A stretch of DNA of 59,068 bases, taken from positions 11,447 to 70,514 of the forward strand of contig NZ_BQYK01000006.1 of the NCBI RefSeq assembly GCF_023168145.1. Reading direction: 5' to 3'. Positions 33,796 to 41,942 of this stretch are shown piece after piece (the stretch's first letter is position 1; each line of letters starts with the position of its first letter). Under the pieces are notes generated by a model. The model did not search any database. It was not told the origin of the DNA and worked only from the letters and a program-made list of their open reading frames with translations. This stretch comes from Sporosarcina sp. NCCP-2222. GTDB taxonomy: Bacteria; Bacillota; Bacilli; Bacillales_A; Planococcaceae. A program made the position numbers and the translations under genes.

Positions 33796-35361
33796 TTATC
33801 TAGGGCTTTTCACGCCAACATGTGTTTTCAAGGTACGCCGGAGAATTTTCCCTGTCGTATTTTTCGGCAACTCATCCAGAAACTCAACATGCTCCGGCAC
33901 TTTGTATTTGGCGAGCTTTTCCTCGCAATACGCTTTCACCTGTTCTTCATTCAACGAGGCTCCCGGCTTCAAAACGACGAATGCATGGACTGCTTCGCCG
34001 AAATCCTGGTCCGGCACACCGATGACGGCTGCTTCCACGACTGCAGGATGGGCAAATAGCACTTCCTCGACTTCGCGCGGGTATACATTGTAGCCACCGA
34101 CGATGATCATATCCTTTTTACGGTCGACGATATAAAAATAACCGTCCTCGTCCTGTTTTGCCAAATCACCTGTGTATAGCCAACCATTTCGGATAGCCGC
34201 CGCTGTTTCCTCCGGCATTTTGTAATAGCCTTTCATGACGTTCGGTCCGCGGACAATTAATTCGCCAACCTCGCCCCGCGGCACTTCATCGCCAAATTCA
34301 TCGACGACTTTATTTTCCACGTTGACAATATTTGTTCCAATGGAGCCCGGCACGCGGTCGCGATCGAGCGGGTTGAAGCAAGTGACCGGCGACGCCTCCG
34401 AAAGCCCATAGCCCTCTGAAACACGTACATTAAACTTGTCCTCGAAGTTATGAAGCAATGCGACCGGCAGCGACGAGCCTCCCGAAATGGCTAACCGGAT
34501 TGTCTGAAAATCGTCCGGGTTGCCTTCCGGATATTGGTAGAGAAAGTTGAACATCGTCGGAACGCCTGCGAAAACAGTTCCCTTCTCTTTCCGGATCGTT
34601 GCAAATACGTCTTGCGGGCTGAAACGCGGAATTAACAGCACAGTCGCCCCTTTCAGCAACGGTGCGTTAACGACGACGGTCAGGGCAAACACATGAAATA
34701 CCGGCAAAGTGGCCACAACCCGGTCATGTTCTGAGAAGCCGAGATAATCGCCTACGTCACGGGCGTTGGAATACAAGTTTTTATGCGTCAGCATAGCCCC
34801 TTTTGGATGCCCTGTTGTACCCGACGTGTAGAGGATGATAGCGGTTTCATTTTCATCCACGTCAACAGGTATAACATCCGCCTTGCCAGCCATGATCAAT
34901 CGTGAAAACGGCAACACCTTTGCTTTAACTTCATCTGGCAACGCCTTCAGCTTTTCTTCCGCATCCGGGCTCGCCTCACAAATGATGTAGTGGCTGATGG
35001 ACGGGAAAGCACCAGCAGCTTTTTCGACAAGCGGAATCAAGGCATCGAGCGCTATGACTGCTTTCGCATCGCTGTTATGTAATATATACGAAATTTCATC
35101 TGGTGAATAAATTGGATTCACCGGAATAGCGGTCGCCCCAATTCGCATCGTCGCATACAAAGAGATGAGGAAATGCGGTGTATTTCCTAATAAAAATGCG
35201 ACATGGTCCCCCTTTTGAATCCCCAAATCCTGAAGAGCAGATGCAAACATTGACACAGACTGATCAAACTCGGCATACGAAGTGTCTTTCCCCAAGAAGT
35301 GATACGCCGTTTTGTCCGGCTGTTCTTTTGCCGTCTCGTAAACACGTGAAACTAAATTCAA
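33796..35361 (-). CDS. lcfB: Long-chain fatty acyl-CoA ligase (LcfB-like)
   Basis: 521 aa from a TTG at 35361 (GGGGGAG five bases upstream), giving NLVSRVYETAKEQPDKTAYH, which aligns with the B. subtilis LcfB N-terminus; codons further upstream overlap an operator. AMP-binding motif ILYTSGTTGHPKGAMLTHKN, then GYGLSEASPVTCFNP, GWLYTGDLAKQDEDGYFYIV, and KNTTGKILRRTLK with the catalytic Lys. Activates long-chain fatty acids for beta-oxidation. A FadR-type operator just downstream of the start of transcription indicates control by acyl-CoA level. Confidence 0.92.
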   Translation of the reverse strand: MNLVSRVYETAKEQPDKTAYHFLGKDTSYAEFDQSVSMFASALQDLGIQKGDHVAFLLGNTPHFLISLYATMRIGATAIPVNPIYSPDEISYILHNSDAKAVIALDALIPLVEKAAGAFPSISHYIICEASPDAEEKLKALPDEVKAKVLPFSRLIMAGKADVIPVDVDENETAIILYTSGTTGHPKGAMLTHKNLYSNARDVGDYLGFSEHDRVVATLPVFHVFALTVVVNAPLLKGATVLLIPRFSPQDVFATIRKEKGTVFAGVPTMFNFLYQYPEGNPDDFQTIRLAISGGSSLPVALLHNFEDKFNVRVSEGYGLSEASPVTCFNPLDRDRVPGSIGTNIVNVENKVVDEFGDEVPRGEVGELIVRGPNVMKGYYKMPEETAAAIRNGWLYTGDLAKQDEDGYFYIVDRKKDMIIVGGYNVYPREVEEVLFAHPAVVEAAVIGVPDQDFGEAVHAFVVLKPGASLNEEQVKAYCEEKLAKYKVPEHVEFLDELPKNTTGKILRRTLKTHVGVKSPR

Positions 35362-35384
35362 CGTTACTCCCCCTTTGTTTGTTT

Positions 35385-35402
35385 TGAATGAATACTCATT
35401 CA
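35385..35402. promoter_or_regulatory. FadR-type operator of lcfB
   Basis: TGAATGAATACTCATTCA, a perfect match to the B. subtilis FadR site TGAATGAMTANTCATTCA. It lies about 10-25 bp past the promoter at 35418-35446, so repressor binding would block transcription. Confidence 0.8.
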
Positions 35403-35417
35403 TTTCCACCTTCTATT

Positions 35418-35446
35418 ATTATATAAGAAAAATTTAAATATAACAA
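35418..35446 (-). promoter_or_regulatory. Sigma-A promoter of lcfB
   Basis: TTGTTA (35441-35446), 17 bp, TATAAT (35418-35423) on the minus strand. Confidence 0.75.
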
Positions 35447-35496
35447 TAGATTTTAACTATCTTTCAATTAACCTTCTGGCAAGCGAATTGCATGCC

Positions 35497-35530
35497 AAAA
35501 AAGCATAGCCCATTCCCCGACTATGCTTTT
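35497..35530 (-). terminator. Possible terminator between TetR and lcfB genes
   Basis: AAAAGCATAG...CTATGCTTTT inverted repeat. A separate perfect palindrome CGGCTTCCGGAAGCCG sits at 35593-35608, directly after the TetR stop. Confidence 0.6.
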
Positions 35531-35608
35531 CCACTATAGTCAAACTGCTTGCAGGTATTACTATTTCGCATGCGTGCTTTTGACGAAGTACACGGCTTCC
35601 GGAAGCCG

Positions 35609-36253
35609 TTACACGTTCACAATATGCCGAATATATTCCATTGTTTTGCGCTCGGCGTCTTCCAAACTGTAATCCAACCGGTTGTTCAAAATATTCGTCA
35701 GCATCCCTTGCCAAACCAAATTGGTGATTTCATTAATATCATCGACCCGGTTCTCTTCCAGCTGTCCTTCCTTTGTCGCCAGGCTAAGAAGCGATTTGCC
35801 CCTTTTTGTCATGCTCCGTTCAAAGAGAATTGGCTTCAGCTCCTCGGGAATATTAATCAAATCAGCCGGGTACATCTCATAATAGTATTCCAGCATTTTC
35901 TCCGGTTGATCTCCAAGATCCATAATAAACACGGCATGAAAGATTTCCGGCTGCTGGAAAGAGTGTTTGCAGAAACACTCCCACGCCAATATATACTTTT
36001 CAAGCGGCGTCTTGCCTCTATTAATGTACAGCGCGACATCCTCTACATAGCCCTTCAGCAATTTCATGGAAGCGAAAAAGACGAGATGCGAGATTTCATC
36101 GAAATAATTATAAATGGTTGCACTGTTGTATCCTGCACGGTCCGCCACTTTCCGGATGGTCACTTGGTTGATTCCTTCTTCTTCAATCACTTCGACGGTT
36201 GCTTCAATGAAATACTTCCACATCCTGCTCATTTGGATTTTTTTATTGCTCAA
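35609..36253 (-). CDS. TetR-family regulator beside a BCCT transporter operon
   Basis: 214 aa from a TTG at 36253 (GGGGTG seven bases upstream). HTH: IEEEGINQVTIRKVADRAGY followed by NSATIYNYFDEISHLVFFAS. Ligand domain unremarkable. It is divergent from the BCCT/S15/M24 operon across a 303-bp gap that holds an 18-bp palindrome, so it probably controls that operon. It is not obviously the FadR that would bind the lcfB operator, though the two genes are neighbours. Confidence 0.85.
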   Translation of the reverse strand: MSNKKIQMSRMWKYFIEATVEVIEEEGINQVTIRKVADRAGYNSATIYNYFDEISHLVFFASMKLLKGYVEDVALYINRGKTPLEKYILAWECFCKHSFQQPEIFHAVFIMDLGDQPEKMLEYYYEMYPADLINIPEELKPILFERSMTKRGKSLLSLATKEGQLEENRVDDINEITNLVWQGMLTNILNNRLDYSLEDAERKTMEYIRHIVNV

Positions 36254-36556
36254 CTTTCAACACCCCACACTAATCGTTAATCTGCAATCTTTCAATATTA
36301 CACAGTATACAATATTTGCTTGCCGAAAAATTAAGTTTTGTCATTGTTCTTCGAAATTCGCTGTGATAGAATAATCGATATTAATAAATAATCATGATTA
36401 TTTTATTATGTTTGATTGTTAGACGTTTGGCAATCAATAACTACAGTCATTTCATTTCACGGTATTTGTTTTCATAGATGGGCATGGTAGTTGTAGTGCG
36501 CTTTTTGAAAACGCTACCAAGATAGTGGAAAATCCATAAACAACAGGGGTGGAAGC
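36254..36556. promoter_or_regulatory. Divergent control region with an 18-bp palindrome
   Basis: No gene. Contains the perfect palindrome AAATAATCATGATTATTT (36386-36403) and an inverted pair TGATTG...CAATCA (36412-36435). Either could be an operator for the neighbouring TetR protein. No strong -35/-10 pair was identified for either side. Confidence 0.5.
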
Positions 36557-38059
36557 ATGAAAAAAGTTCGAATCGACCCATTTATCTTTTGGGCATCTAT
36601 CGTCGTCATTTTAGCGGCAACCATTTTACTTGTCATGAACAGGTCGACAGCAGAACCTTACTTGGATGGATTAATGTCAGCCATCACCTATAAAATGGAC
36701 TGGGCTTTTCAATTTTTAACGATTGGCCTGTTCATCTTGCTTATTTGGCTGGCTTTCAGCCGGTACGGGAAAATCAAATTAGGTGAAGGCAAGCCGGAAT
36801 TCTCCACATTCAGCTGGGGAACGATGCTTTTCACCGCGGGCATGGGAACAAGTATTATGTATTGGTCCATGATCGAACCAATCTCGTATTTTACCGGACC
36901 CCCATTTGGCATCGAGCCGGAAAGCAATGAAGCGGCTGAGTGGGCGCTGACATACGGTCTCTTCCACTGGGGGATATCCGCTTGGTCCCTTTATGCTTTC
37001 CCGACCGTCGTCATCGCGTACTCGTATTTCATTAAAAAACGGCCTTCTCTAAAAATGAGTGTGGCGCTTAGCGGAGCTCTCGGAAAATATTCCGATGGCT
37101 GGGTTGGTAAGCTGATCGACATCCTCGTCATTTGGAGTCTTGTCGGCGGGCTTGGCACATCGCTTGGCCTCGGGGTTCCGATGGTTTCCGCCGTAGTCGG
37201 CAGCATCTTCGGTTTAGAGCAAACGATTATGTTAGACACGATTATCGTCATCTGTATTACAATCATTTATTCTGCAAGCGCCTATTTAGGACTTCAAAAA
37301 GGAATCCGACGCTTAAGCGACATCAATGTGTACCTTGCCTTGGCGATCGCCGCATTTGTCTTTATTGCCGGCCCTACGCTGTTCATTCTGACGTACTTCA
37401 CCAATAGCTTCGGAATGATGGTTCAAAACTTTTTCATGATGAGCTTTTATACCGATCCGATCAATCAAAGCGGATTCCCGCAAGGATGGACCGTCTTCTA
37501 CTGGGCATGGTTCGCTGCAACCGCTCCGTTCATGGGCCTATTCGTTGCCAGAATTTCTAAAGGACGTACGATCCGTCAATTGATTACCCATATGCTTCTC
37601 TGGGGTTCTATCGGTGGCTGGATCTTCTTTATGGTATTTGGTGGATATACGATGAACCTTCAGTTGCAAGATATTCTCTCTGTGAAAGATATATTGGCAG
37701 ATAGCGGAGGACCTGCCGCAGTTGTTGCCATCTTAAAGTCACTGCCACTGAGTGCGATCGTCTTACCTTTCTTCGTCATCTTGGCCGTCATCTTCCTATC
37801 CACATCGATGGACTCGGCCACATACATCTTATCTGCAATCGCTACAAAAGAATTGCAAGAGGGACAAGAGCCTGCTAGGTGGCACCGGATGGTATGGGGA
37901 ACAATTCTGGCTGCACTCTCGATTTCACTACTCCTCGTTGGCGGGCTTCGGGTCATTCAAACTTCCGCAGTTGTCGTGTCCGTGCCGATCTACATCTTTT
38001 ATCTGTTGTTGATCGTCTCCCTACTCAGATGGCTGAAAGAAGATTTTCCAAAACAATAA
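36557..38059 (+). CDS. BCCT-family transporter
   Basis: 500 aa, twelve membrane segments. The family core is GWTVFYWAWFAATAPFMGLF VARISKGRTIR (split here for length), i.e. the BCCT signature with the last Trp of the usual WAWW replaced by Phe. Also WGTMLFTAGMGTSIMYWSMI and YPTFVV-like early segments. Family members import betaine, carnitine, choline, ectoine or DMSP. The Phe change and the hydrolases downstream suggest a catabolic substrate rather than osmoprotection; inference. First gene of a four-gene operon. Confidence 0.9.
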   Translation: MKKVRIDPFIFWASIVVILAATILLVMNRSTAEPYLDGLMSAITYKMDWAFQFLTIGLFILLIWLAFSRYGKIKLGEGKPEFSTFSWGTMLFTAGMGTSIMYWSMIEPISYFTGPPFGIEPESNEAAEWALTYGLFHWGISAWSLYAFPTVVIAYSYFIKKRPSLKMSVALSGALGKYSDGWVGKLIDILVIWSLVGGLGTSLGLGVPMVSAVVGSIFGLEQTIMLDTIIVICITIIYSASAYLGLQKGIRRLSDINVYLALAIAAFVFIAGPTLFILTYFTNSFGMMVQNFFMMSFYTDPINQSGFPQGWTVFYWAWFAATAPFMGLFVARISKGRTIRQLITHMLLWGSIGGWIFFMVFGGYTMNLQLQDILSVKDILADSGGPAAVVAILKSLPLSAIVLPFFVILAVIFLSTSMDSATYILSAIATKELQEGQEPARWHRMVWGTILAALSISLLLVGGLRVIQTSAVVVSVPIYIFYLLLIVSLLRWLKEDFPKQ

Positions 38060-38089
38060 GGTAGCAAAACACCTAGGAGGTTATTCAGA

Positions 38090-40138
38090 ATGGTTTTTAA
38101 CGTACGTGAATCAAATCGCGTCAATCGTACCGAGTTTCCGAGACAAGTGAAAGAAATTAAAAACATTTGGATTCCAATGACAGACGGAACACGTCTTTCC
38201 GCCAGTATTTGGCTTCCGGAGGATGCCGAGCAACATCCTGTGCCTGCGATTTTGGAATATATTCCGTACCGGAAGGATGATTTCACGGCACTCCGTGATT
38301 CCTTGCGCCATCCATATTTTGCCGGCCACGGCTATGCCAGCATTCGCGTCGACTTGCGTGGCGCAGGCAATTCTGAAGGGATCTTGTACGATGAATATTT
38401 GAAACAGGAACAGGACGATGCGCTGGAAGTGCTCACTTGGATTTCAGAGCAACCTTGGTTCACTGGCGGCATCGGCATGATCGGCAAGTCTTGGGGCGGC
38501 TTCAACGGTCTTCAAGTCGCAGCCCGGCGCCATCCGGCATTAAAAGCGGTCATTACGCTTTGCTCGACGGATGATCGCTATACGGACGACGTTCATTATA
38601 AAGGCGGCGCGATGCTTGCTTCAGATATGCTGTGGTGGGCTTCCACGATGCTTGCCTACAATGCCCGCCCTGCTGATCCCGTAGTGGTCGGTGAGGCATG
38701 GCGCAATAATTGGCTGGACCGTCTTGAGAAGACACCGCCTTACGTGGAAGAATGGGTGAAGCATCAGCGCCGTGATGCTTACTGGAAGCATGGATCTGTC
38801 TGTGAAAACTTTGAGGATATCGACATTCCAGTCTATGCAGTCGGAGGCTGGGCAGATGGCTATACGAACGCCATTCCACGTTTATTGGAAGGATTGAAAG
38901 GCCCTCGCAAAGGGTTGATTGGCCCATGGGCACATGAATATCCTGAGATGGCCGTTCCCGGTCCGCAAATCGGCTTCCTTCAAGAATGTCTCCGTTGGTG
39001 GGACCACTGGCTGAAAGGCATTGATACCGGCATTATGGACGAGCCGATGGTGAGAGCGTGGATCCAGGACAGCGTCCCTCCGCAAACCGATTATTTCACT
39101 CGTCCTGGCCACTGGGCAGCGGAAGAGCAATGGCCGCCAGCGGAGTTATGTGATACACGTTATTACGTCAAAGGGTCTGACCTTCTTACTGAACCGGTGG
39201 AAACGGCACCGATGCTCATCGAAAGTGTACAGCAGCACGGCCTCCATGCAGGTGTTTTCTGTCCATTCGGCCAGCCAGGTGACTTGCCGGGCGATCAGCG
39301 GAACGAAAATGGCTATGCGGTCGTATTTGATTCCGAGCCGGTCGAAAATCCGGTTGAAATCCTAGGGCATCCAGTGTTTACCGCAGAACTGTCTTCCGAC
39401 AAACCAAATGCGTTGTTATCTGTGCGGTTAAATGATGTTGCTCCCGATGGCTCCTCCACACGGGTCACATGGGGTTTATTGAATCTAACCCATCGCAACA
39501 GCCACGAATTCCCGGAAGCGCTGGAACCAGGCAAAAAGTACACGATTAGCGTTGAAATGAACGCCATCGGCCATAAGCTCGAAAAAGGCCATCGCTGGCA
39601 ATTGGCCGTTTCTCCAACCTATTGGCCGCACGCCTGGCCTTCACCGGAAGAAGCGACACTCACGATTTATCCATCAGAGAACACCTTCCTTTCGCTTCCG
39701 GTCCGTGAGCCAAAGGCAATCGATCTGGAATTAAAACCGTTCCAGCAACCGGAAACAGCAGTTGTCTTGGAAAAGGATATTTTACGTGAAGCGAAACGGA
39801 CCCGTATTATTTCACATGACGTTGTTTCAAACGTCTGGACACTTGATGATTTCTCCGATGAAGGCGCAAGAAAGCTGCATATCAATGGTATTGAATACGG
39901 CAGTACGAATCACAACGTCTATACAATCGAAGAAGGAAATCCGCTTTCTGCGAAGGTCGAATGTGATTGGACATTGACAGTTGGAAGAGATGAATGGCAG
40001 ACGAGCCTTGAAACGAAAAGTGTCATGACAGCGGATGAAAAGAATTTTTATCTGTTCAATCAAGTGATCGCCTTTGAAGGAGATACAGAAGTGTTTAATC
40101 GCACGTGGAAGAAAGAAGTTCCTAGGGAGTTTGTCTAA
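38090..40138 (+). CDS. CocE/NonD-type hydrolase (X-Pro dipeptidyl-peptidase S15 family)
   Basis: 682 aa. N-terminal alpha/beta hydrolase with MTDGTRLSASIWLPEDAEQH, the catalytic Ser134 in GMIGKSWGGFNGLQ and VDLRGAGNSEG; a C-terminal jelly-roll domain (about 330-560) with LGHPVFTAELSSDKPNALLS and VRLNDVAPDGSSTRVTWGLL. Cleaves ester or amide bonds; members include X-Pro dipeptidyl peptidases and cocaine esterase. No signal peptide. The last 100 residues are extra relative to CocE. Operon position between a transporter and an M24 hydrolase suggests breakdown of an imported compound. Confidence 0.88.
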   Translation: MVFNVRESNRVNRTEFPRQVKEIKNIWIPMTDGTRLSASIWLPEDAEQHPVPAILEYIPYRKDDFTALRDSLRHPYFAGHGYASIRVDLRGAGNSEGILYDEYLKQEQDDALEVLTWISEQPWFTGGIGMIGKSWGGFNGLQVAARRHPALKAVITLCSTDDRYTDDVHYKGGAMLASDMLWWASTMLAYNARPADPVVVGEAWRNNWLDRLEKTPPYVEEWVKHQRRDAYWKHGSVCENFEDIDIPVYAVGGWADGYTNAIPRLLEGLKGPRKGLIGPWAHEYPEMAVPGPQIGFLQECLRWWDHWLKGIDTGIMDEPMVRAWIQDSVPPQTDYFTRPGHWAAEEQWPPAELCDTRYYVKGSDLLTEPVETAPMLIESVQQHGLHAGVFCPFGQPGDLPGDQRNENGYAVVFDSEPVENPVEILGHPVFTAELSSDKPNALLSVRLNDVAPDGSSTRVTWGLLNLTHRNSHEFPEALEPGKKYTISVEMNAIGHKLEKGHRWQLAVSPTYWPHAWPSPEEATLTIYPSENTFLSLPVREPKAIDLELKPFQQPETAVVLEKDILREAKRTRIISHDVVSNVWTLDDFSDEGARKLHINGIEYGSTNHNVYTIEEGNPLSAKVECDWTLTVGRDEWQTSLETKSVMTADEKNFYLFNQVIAFEGDTEVFNRTWKKEVPREFV

Positions 40139-40170
40139 ACAGGCAATAAGTTGAGTCGAGGTGTCATATC

Positions 40171-41301
40171 GTGTTAACAAGAAGAATTCATCAATTCAGA
40201 AGTTATTTGAATGCCCGGCATATCGATGTGGCATTGATTTGGGAGCCGGATAATCAATTTTATCTGACTGGGTTCAGGGCCATTTCCTATTCCCGGCCCA
40301 TTGTGACGCTGATTGATGAAAAAGAGATCCAGCTTATTATTCCGGCACTGGAAGAAGCACATGCAGTAGAAAAAGCGGCGGCTGACCGGACCTATGTCTA
40401 TTATGAGCAATACGCTTACCGCGAGAAGCCGTTGACATACGAAGAACATTTGACTGACATCCTGAAGTCATACCCTGCTCCATGCACAATTGGCATTGAA
40501 GCGGACGTCTTGCCAGCTTCTGTTTATCAACGATTGCTGGATATGGGCTTTCAGCAGGCTGATATTGGCGGCCAGCTGACGAAAATGCGGTCCATTAAAA
40601 CCTTTGAGGAAATCGAGCTTTTGAAAATTGCCGGCTCCTTGTCTGACCTGGCAATCGGCGAATCGCTGCATCATGCGCGCGTCGGCGTCAGCGAGCTCGA
40701 ATTTGATTCGCATGGAGACCGGCTCCTTCTCGAAATAGCCTCCCGGGACTATCCGGACGAGTTGATCGGCTATGCAGACTGGACCTGCTCCGGCATCCAG
40801 CGGAGTGAAATGCCCCACTTGTATTCCAGCACGCGGAAATTCACAGACGGGGATGTTGTTGTCCATAGCCGCCAAGTGTGGTTCAATAATTATCGCGCGG
40901 AGAATGAGCGGACATTTATGATTGGTAACGGGACCAACAAACAAAAAGACCTCATGAAGCTGATGATTGAAGCGCAACAGGTTGGCATAGAGATGATCCG
41001 TCCTGGGATTTCTGCAAAGGATGTGGACATTGCAACCTTCCAAGTTTTCGAAAAAGCGGGCTATGGGGAGTACGTTCAGCACAGAACTGGCCACGGCCTC
41101 GGTTTATCCGAACACGAAGAACCATATTTGCGATTCGATAATGAATTGATTCTGCAAGAAGGGATGGTCTATACCATCGAACCAGGTATCTATGTGCCGG
41201 GCGTTGGCGGTTTCAGACATTCCGACACAGTGATCATAACGGAAAACGGCAGCTTTTCGATTACCGCCTATCCCCGTGATTTTGATAGTATGCTGTTCTA
41301 A
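40171..41301 (+). CDS. Creatinase-like M24 family hydrolase with altered metal site
   Basis: 376 aa from a GTG with a GAGGTG site. N-terminal creatinase domain, then a pita-bread domain with HRTGHGLGLSEHEEPYL and VYTIEPGIYVPGVGG. The two Asp metal ligands of aminopeptidase P are changed: the GDxVxxD block reads GDVVVHS and the YxxDxTRT block reads YRAENERTF. ERT at that place is also found in creatinase, which works without metal. It is therefore probably not a standard Xaa-Pro peptidase; a C-N hydrolase of a small amide, or a metal-free relative, is more likely. Substrate unknown. Confidence 0.82.
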   Translation: MLTRRIHQFRSYLNARHIDVALIWEPDNQFYLTGFRAISYSRPIVTLIDEKEIQLIIPALEEAHAVEKAAADRTYVYYEQYAYREKPLTYEEHLTDILKSYPAPCTIGIEADVLPASVYQRLLDMGFQQADIGGQLTKMRSIKTFEEIELLKIAGSLSDLAIGESLHHARVGVSELEFDSHGDRLLLEIASRDYPDELIGYADWTCSGIQRSEMPHLYSSTRKFTDGDVVVHSRQVWFNNYRAENERTFMIGNGTNKQKDLMKLMIEAQQVGIEMIRPGISAKDVDIATFQVFEKAGYGEYVQHRTGHGLGLSEHEEPYLRFDNELILQEGMVYTIEPGIYVPGVGGFRHSDTVIITENGSFSITAYPRDFDSMLF

Positions 41302-41326
41302 CCATTTATAGAGTAGGGGAAATCAT

Positions 41327-41839
41327 ATGTTATCCATGATTGTTACCATCATTGTGATTAATTTGGTCTATGTGTCATTATTTACGCTTCGCGTCCTTTT
41401 TACTTTTAAAGGGCTGCGGGTCATCGCATCTGTTGTTTCCATGGCAGAGGTGTTTGTCTACTTGATGGGTCTAACGCTCGTACTCGACAACCTCGATAAG
41501 CCGATTAACATTGCTGCCTACTGTTTTGGCTGGGGTCTTGGAGTCTACGTCGGAAGTAGGATTGAGAAGAAACTGGCACTCGGCTATACCGTTTTTGAAG
41601 TGGTCGTCAACGACAATGACATGGCCATTTGCCGGATGTTGCGGGAGAAGAATTACGGCGTGACGTCTTGGTTCGCGGATGGGAAAGATGGAAAACGTCT
41701 TGTCATGAAAGTGCTGGCCAAGCGAAAAGATGAACAGAAGCTGCGTAACACGATCTTGGAAATTGAGCCGAAGGCGTTTATCATTTCTTATGAACCGACC
41801 ACGTTTAATGGCGGTTTTCTCGTGAAGAATTTGCGGTAA
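41327..41839 (+). CDS. UPF0316 membrane protein (DUF2179, YebE-like)
   Basis: 170 aa. Three membrane segments in the first 85 residues (VTIIVINLVYVSLFTLRVLF; AYCFGWGLGVYVGSRIEKKL), then a cytosolic DUF2179 domain (YTVFEVVVNDNDMAICRMLR, KRKDEQKLRNTILEIEPKAF). UPF0316 proteins are of unknown function; DUF2179 often binds ligands in transporters. Last gene of the plus-strand operon; ATG behind GGGGAAATC. Confidence 0.88.
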   Translation: MLSMIVTIIVINLVYVSLFTLRVLFTFKGLRVIASVVSMAEVFVYLMGLTLVLDNLDKPINIAAYCFGWGLGVYVGSRIEKKLALGYTVFEVVVNDNDMAICRMLREKNYGVTSWFADGKDGKRLVMKVLAKRKDEQKLRNTILEIEPKAFIISYEPTTFNGGFLVKNLR

Positions 41840-41878
41840 TCGCGGTTTGTCTGTTGTGATGCAGGCAATCAATAAAAT

Positions 41879-41925
41879 AAGCGAGTATGTGAGCTGTCAA
41901 ACGCCCGCATACTCGCTTTTCTTTT
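41879..41925. terminator. Terminator between UPF0316 gene and Bce operon
   Basis: AAGCGAGTATG...GCATACTCGCTTTT inverted repeat with T run, between convergent operons. Confidence 0.85.
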
Positions 41926-41942
41926 GTAATTGTAGCAGCTTC

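Noticed and set aside
35549..36280. 243-codon plus-strand frame opposite the TetR gene
   Set aside because: Antisense shadow; the TetR HTH on the minus strand is clear and the plus frame has no recognisable domain.
40468..41094. 208-codon minus-strand frame inside the M24 gene
   Set aside because: Antisense shadow of a clearly conserved enzyme.
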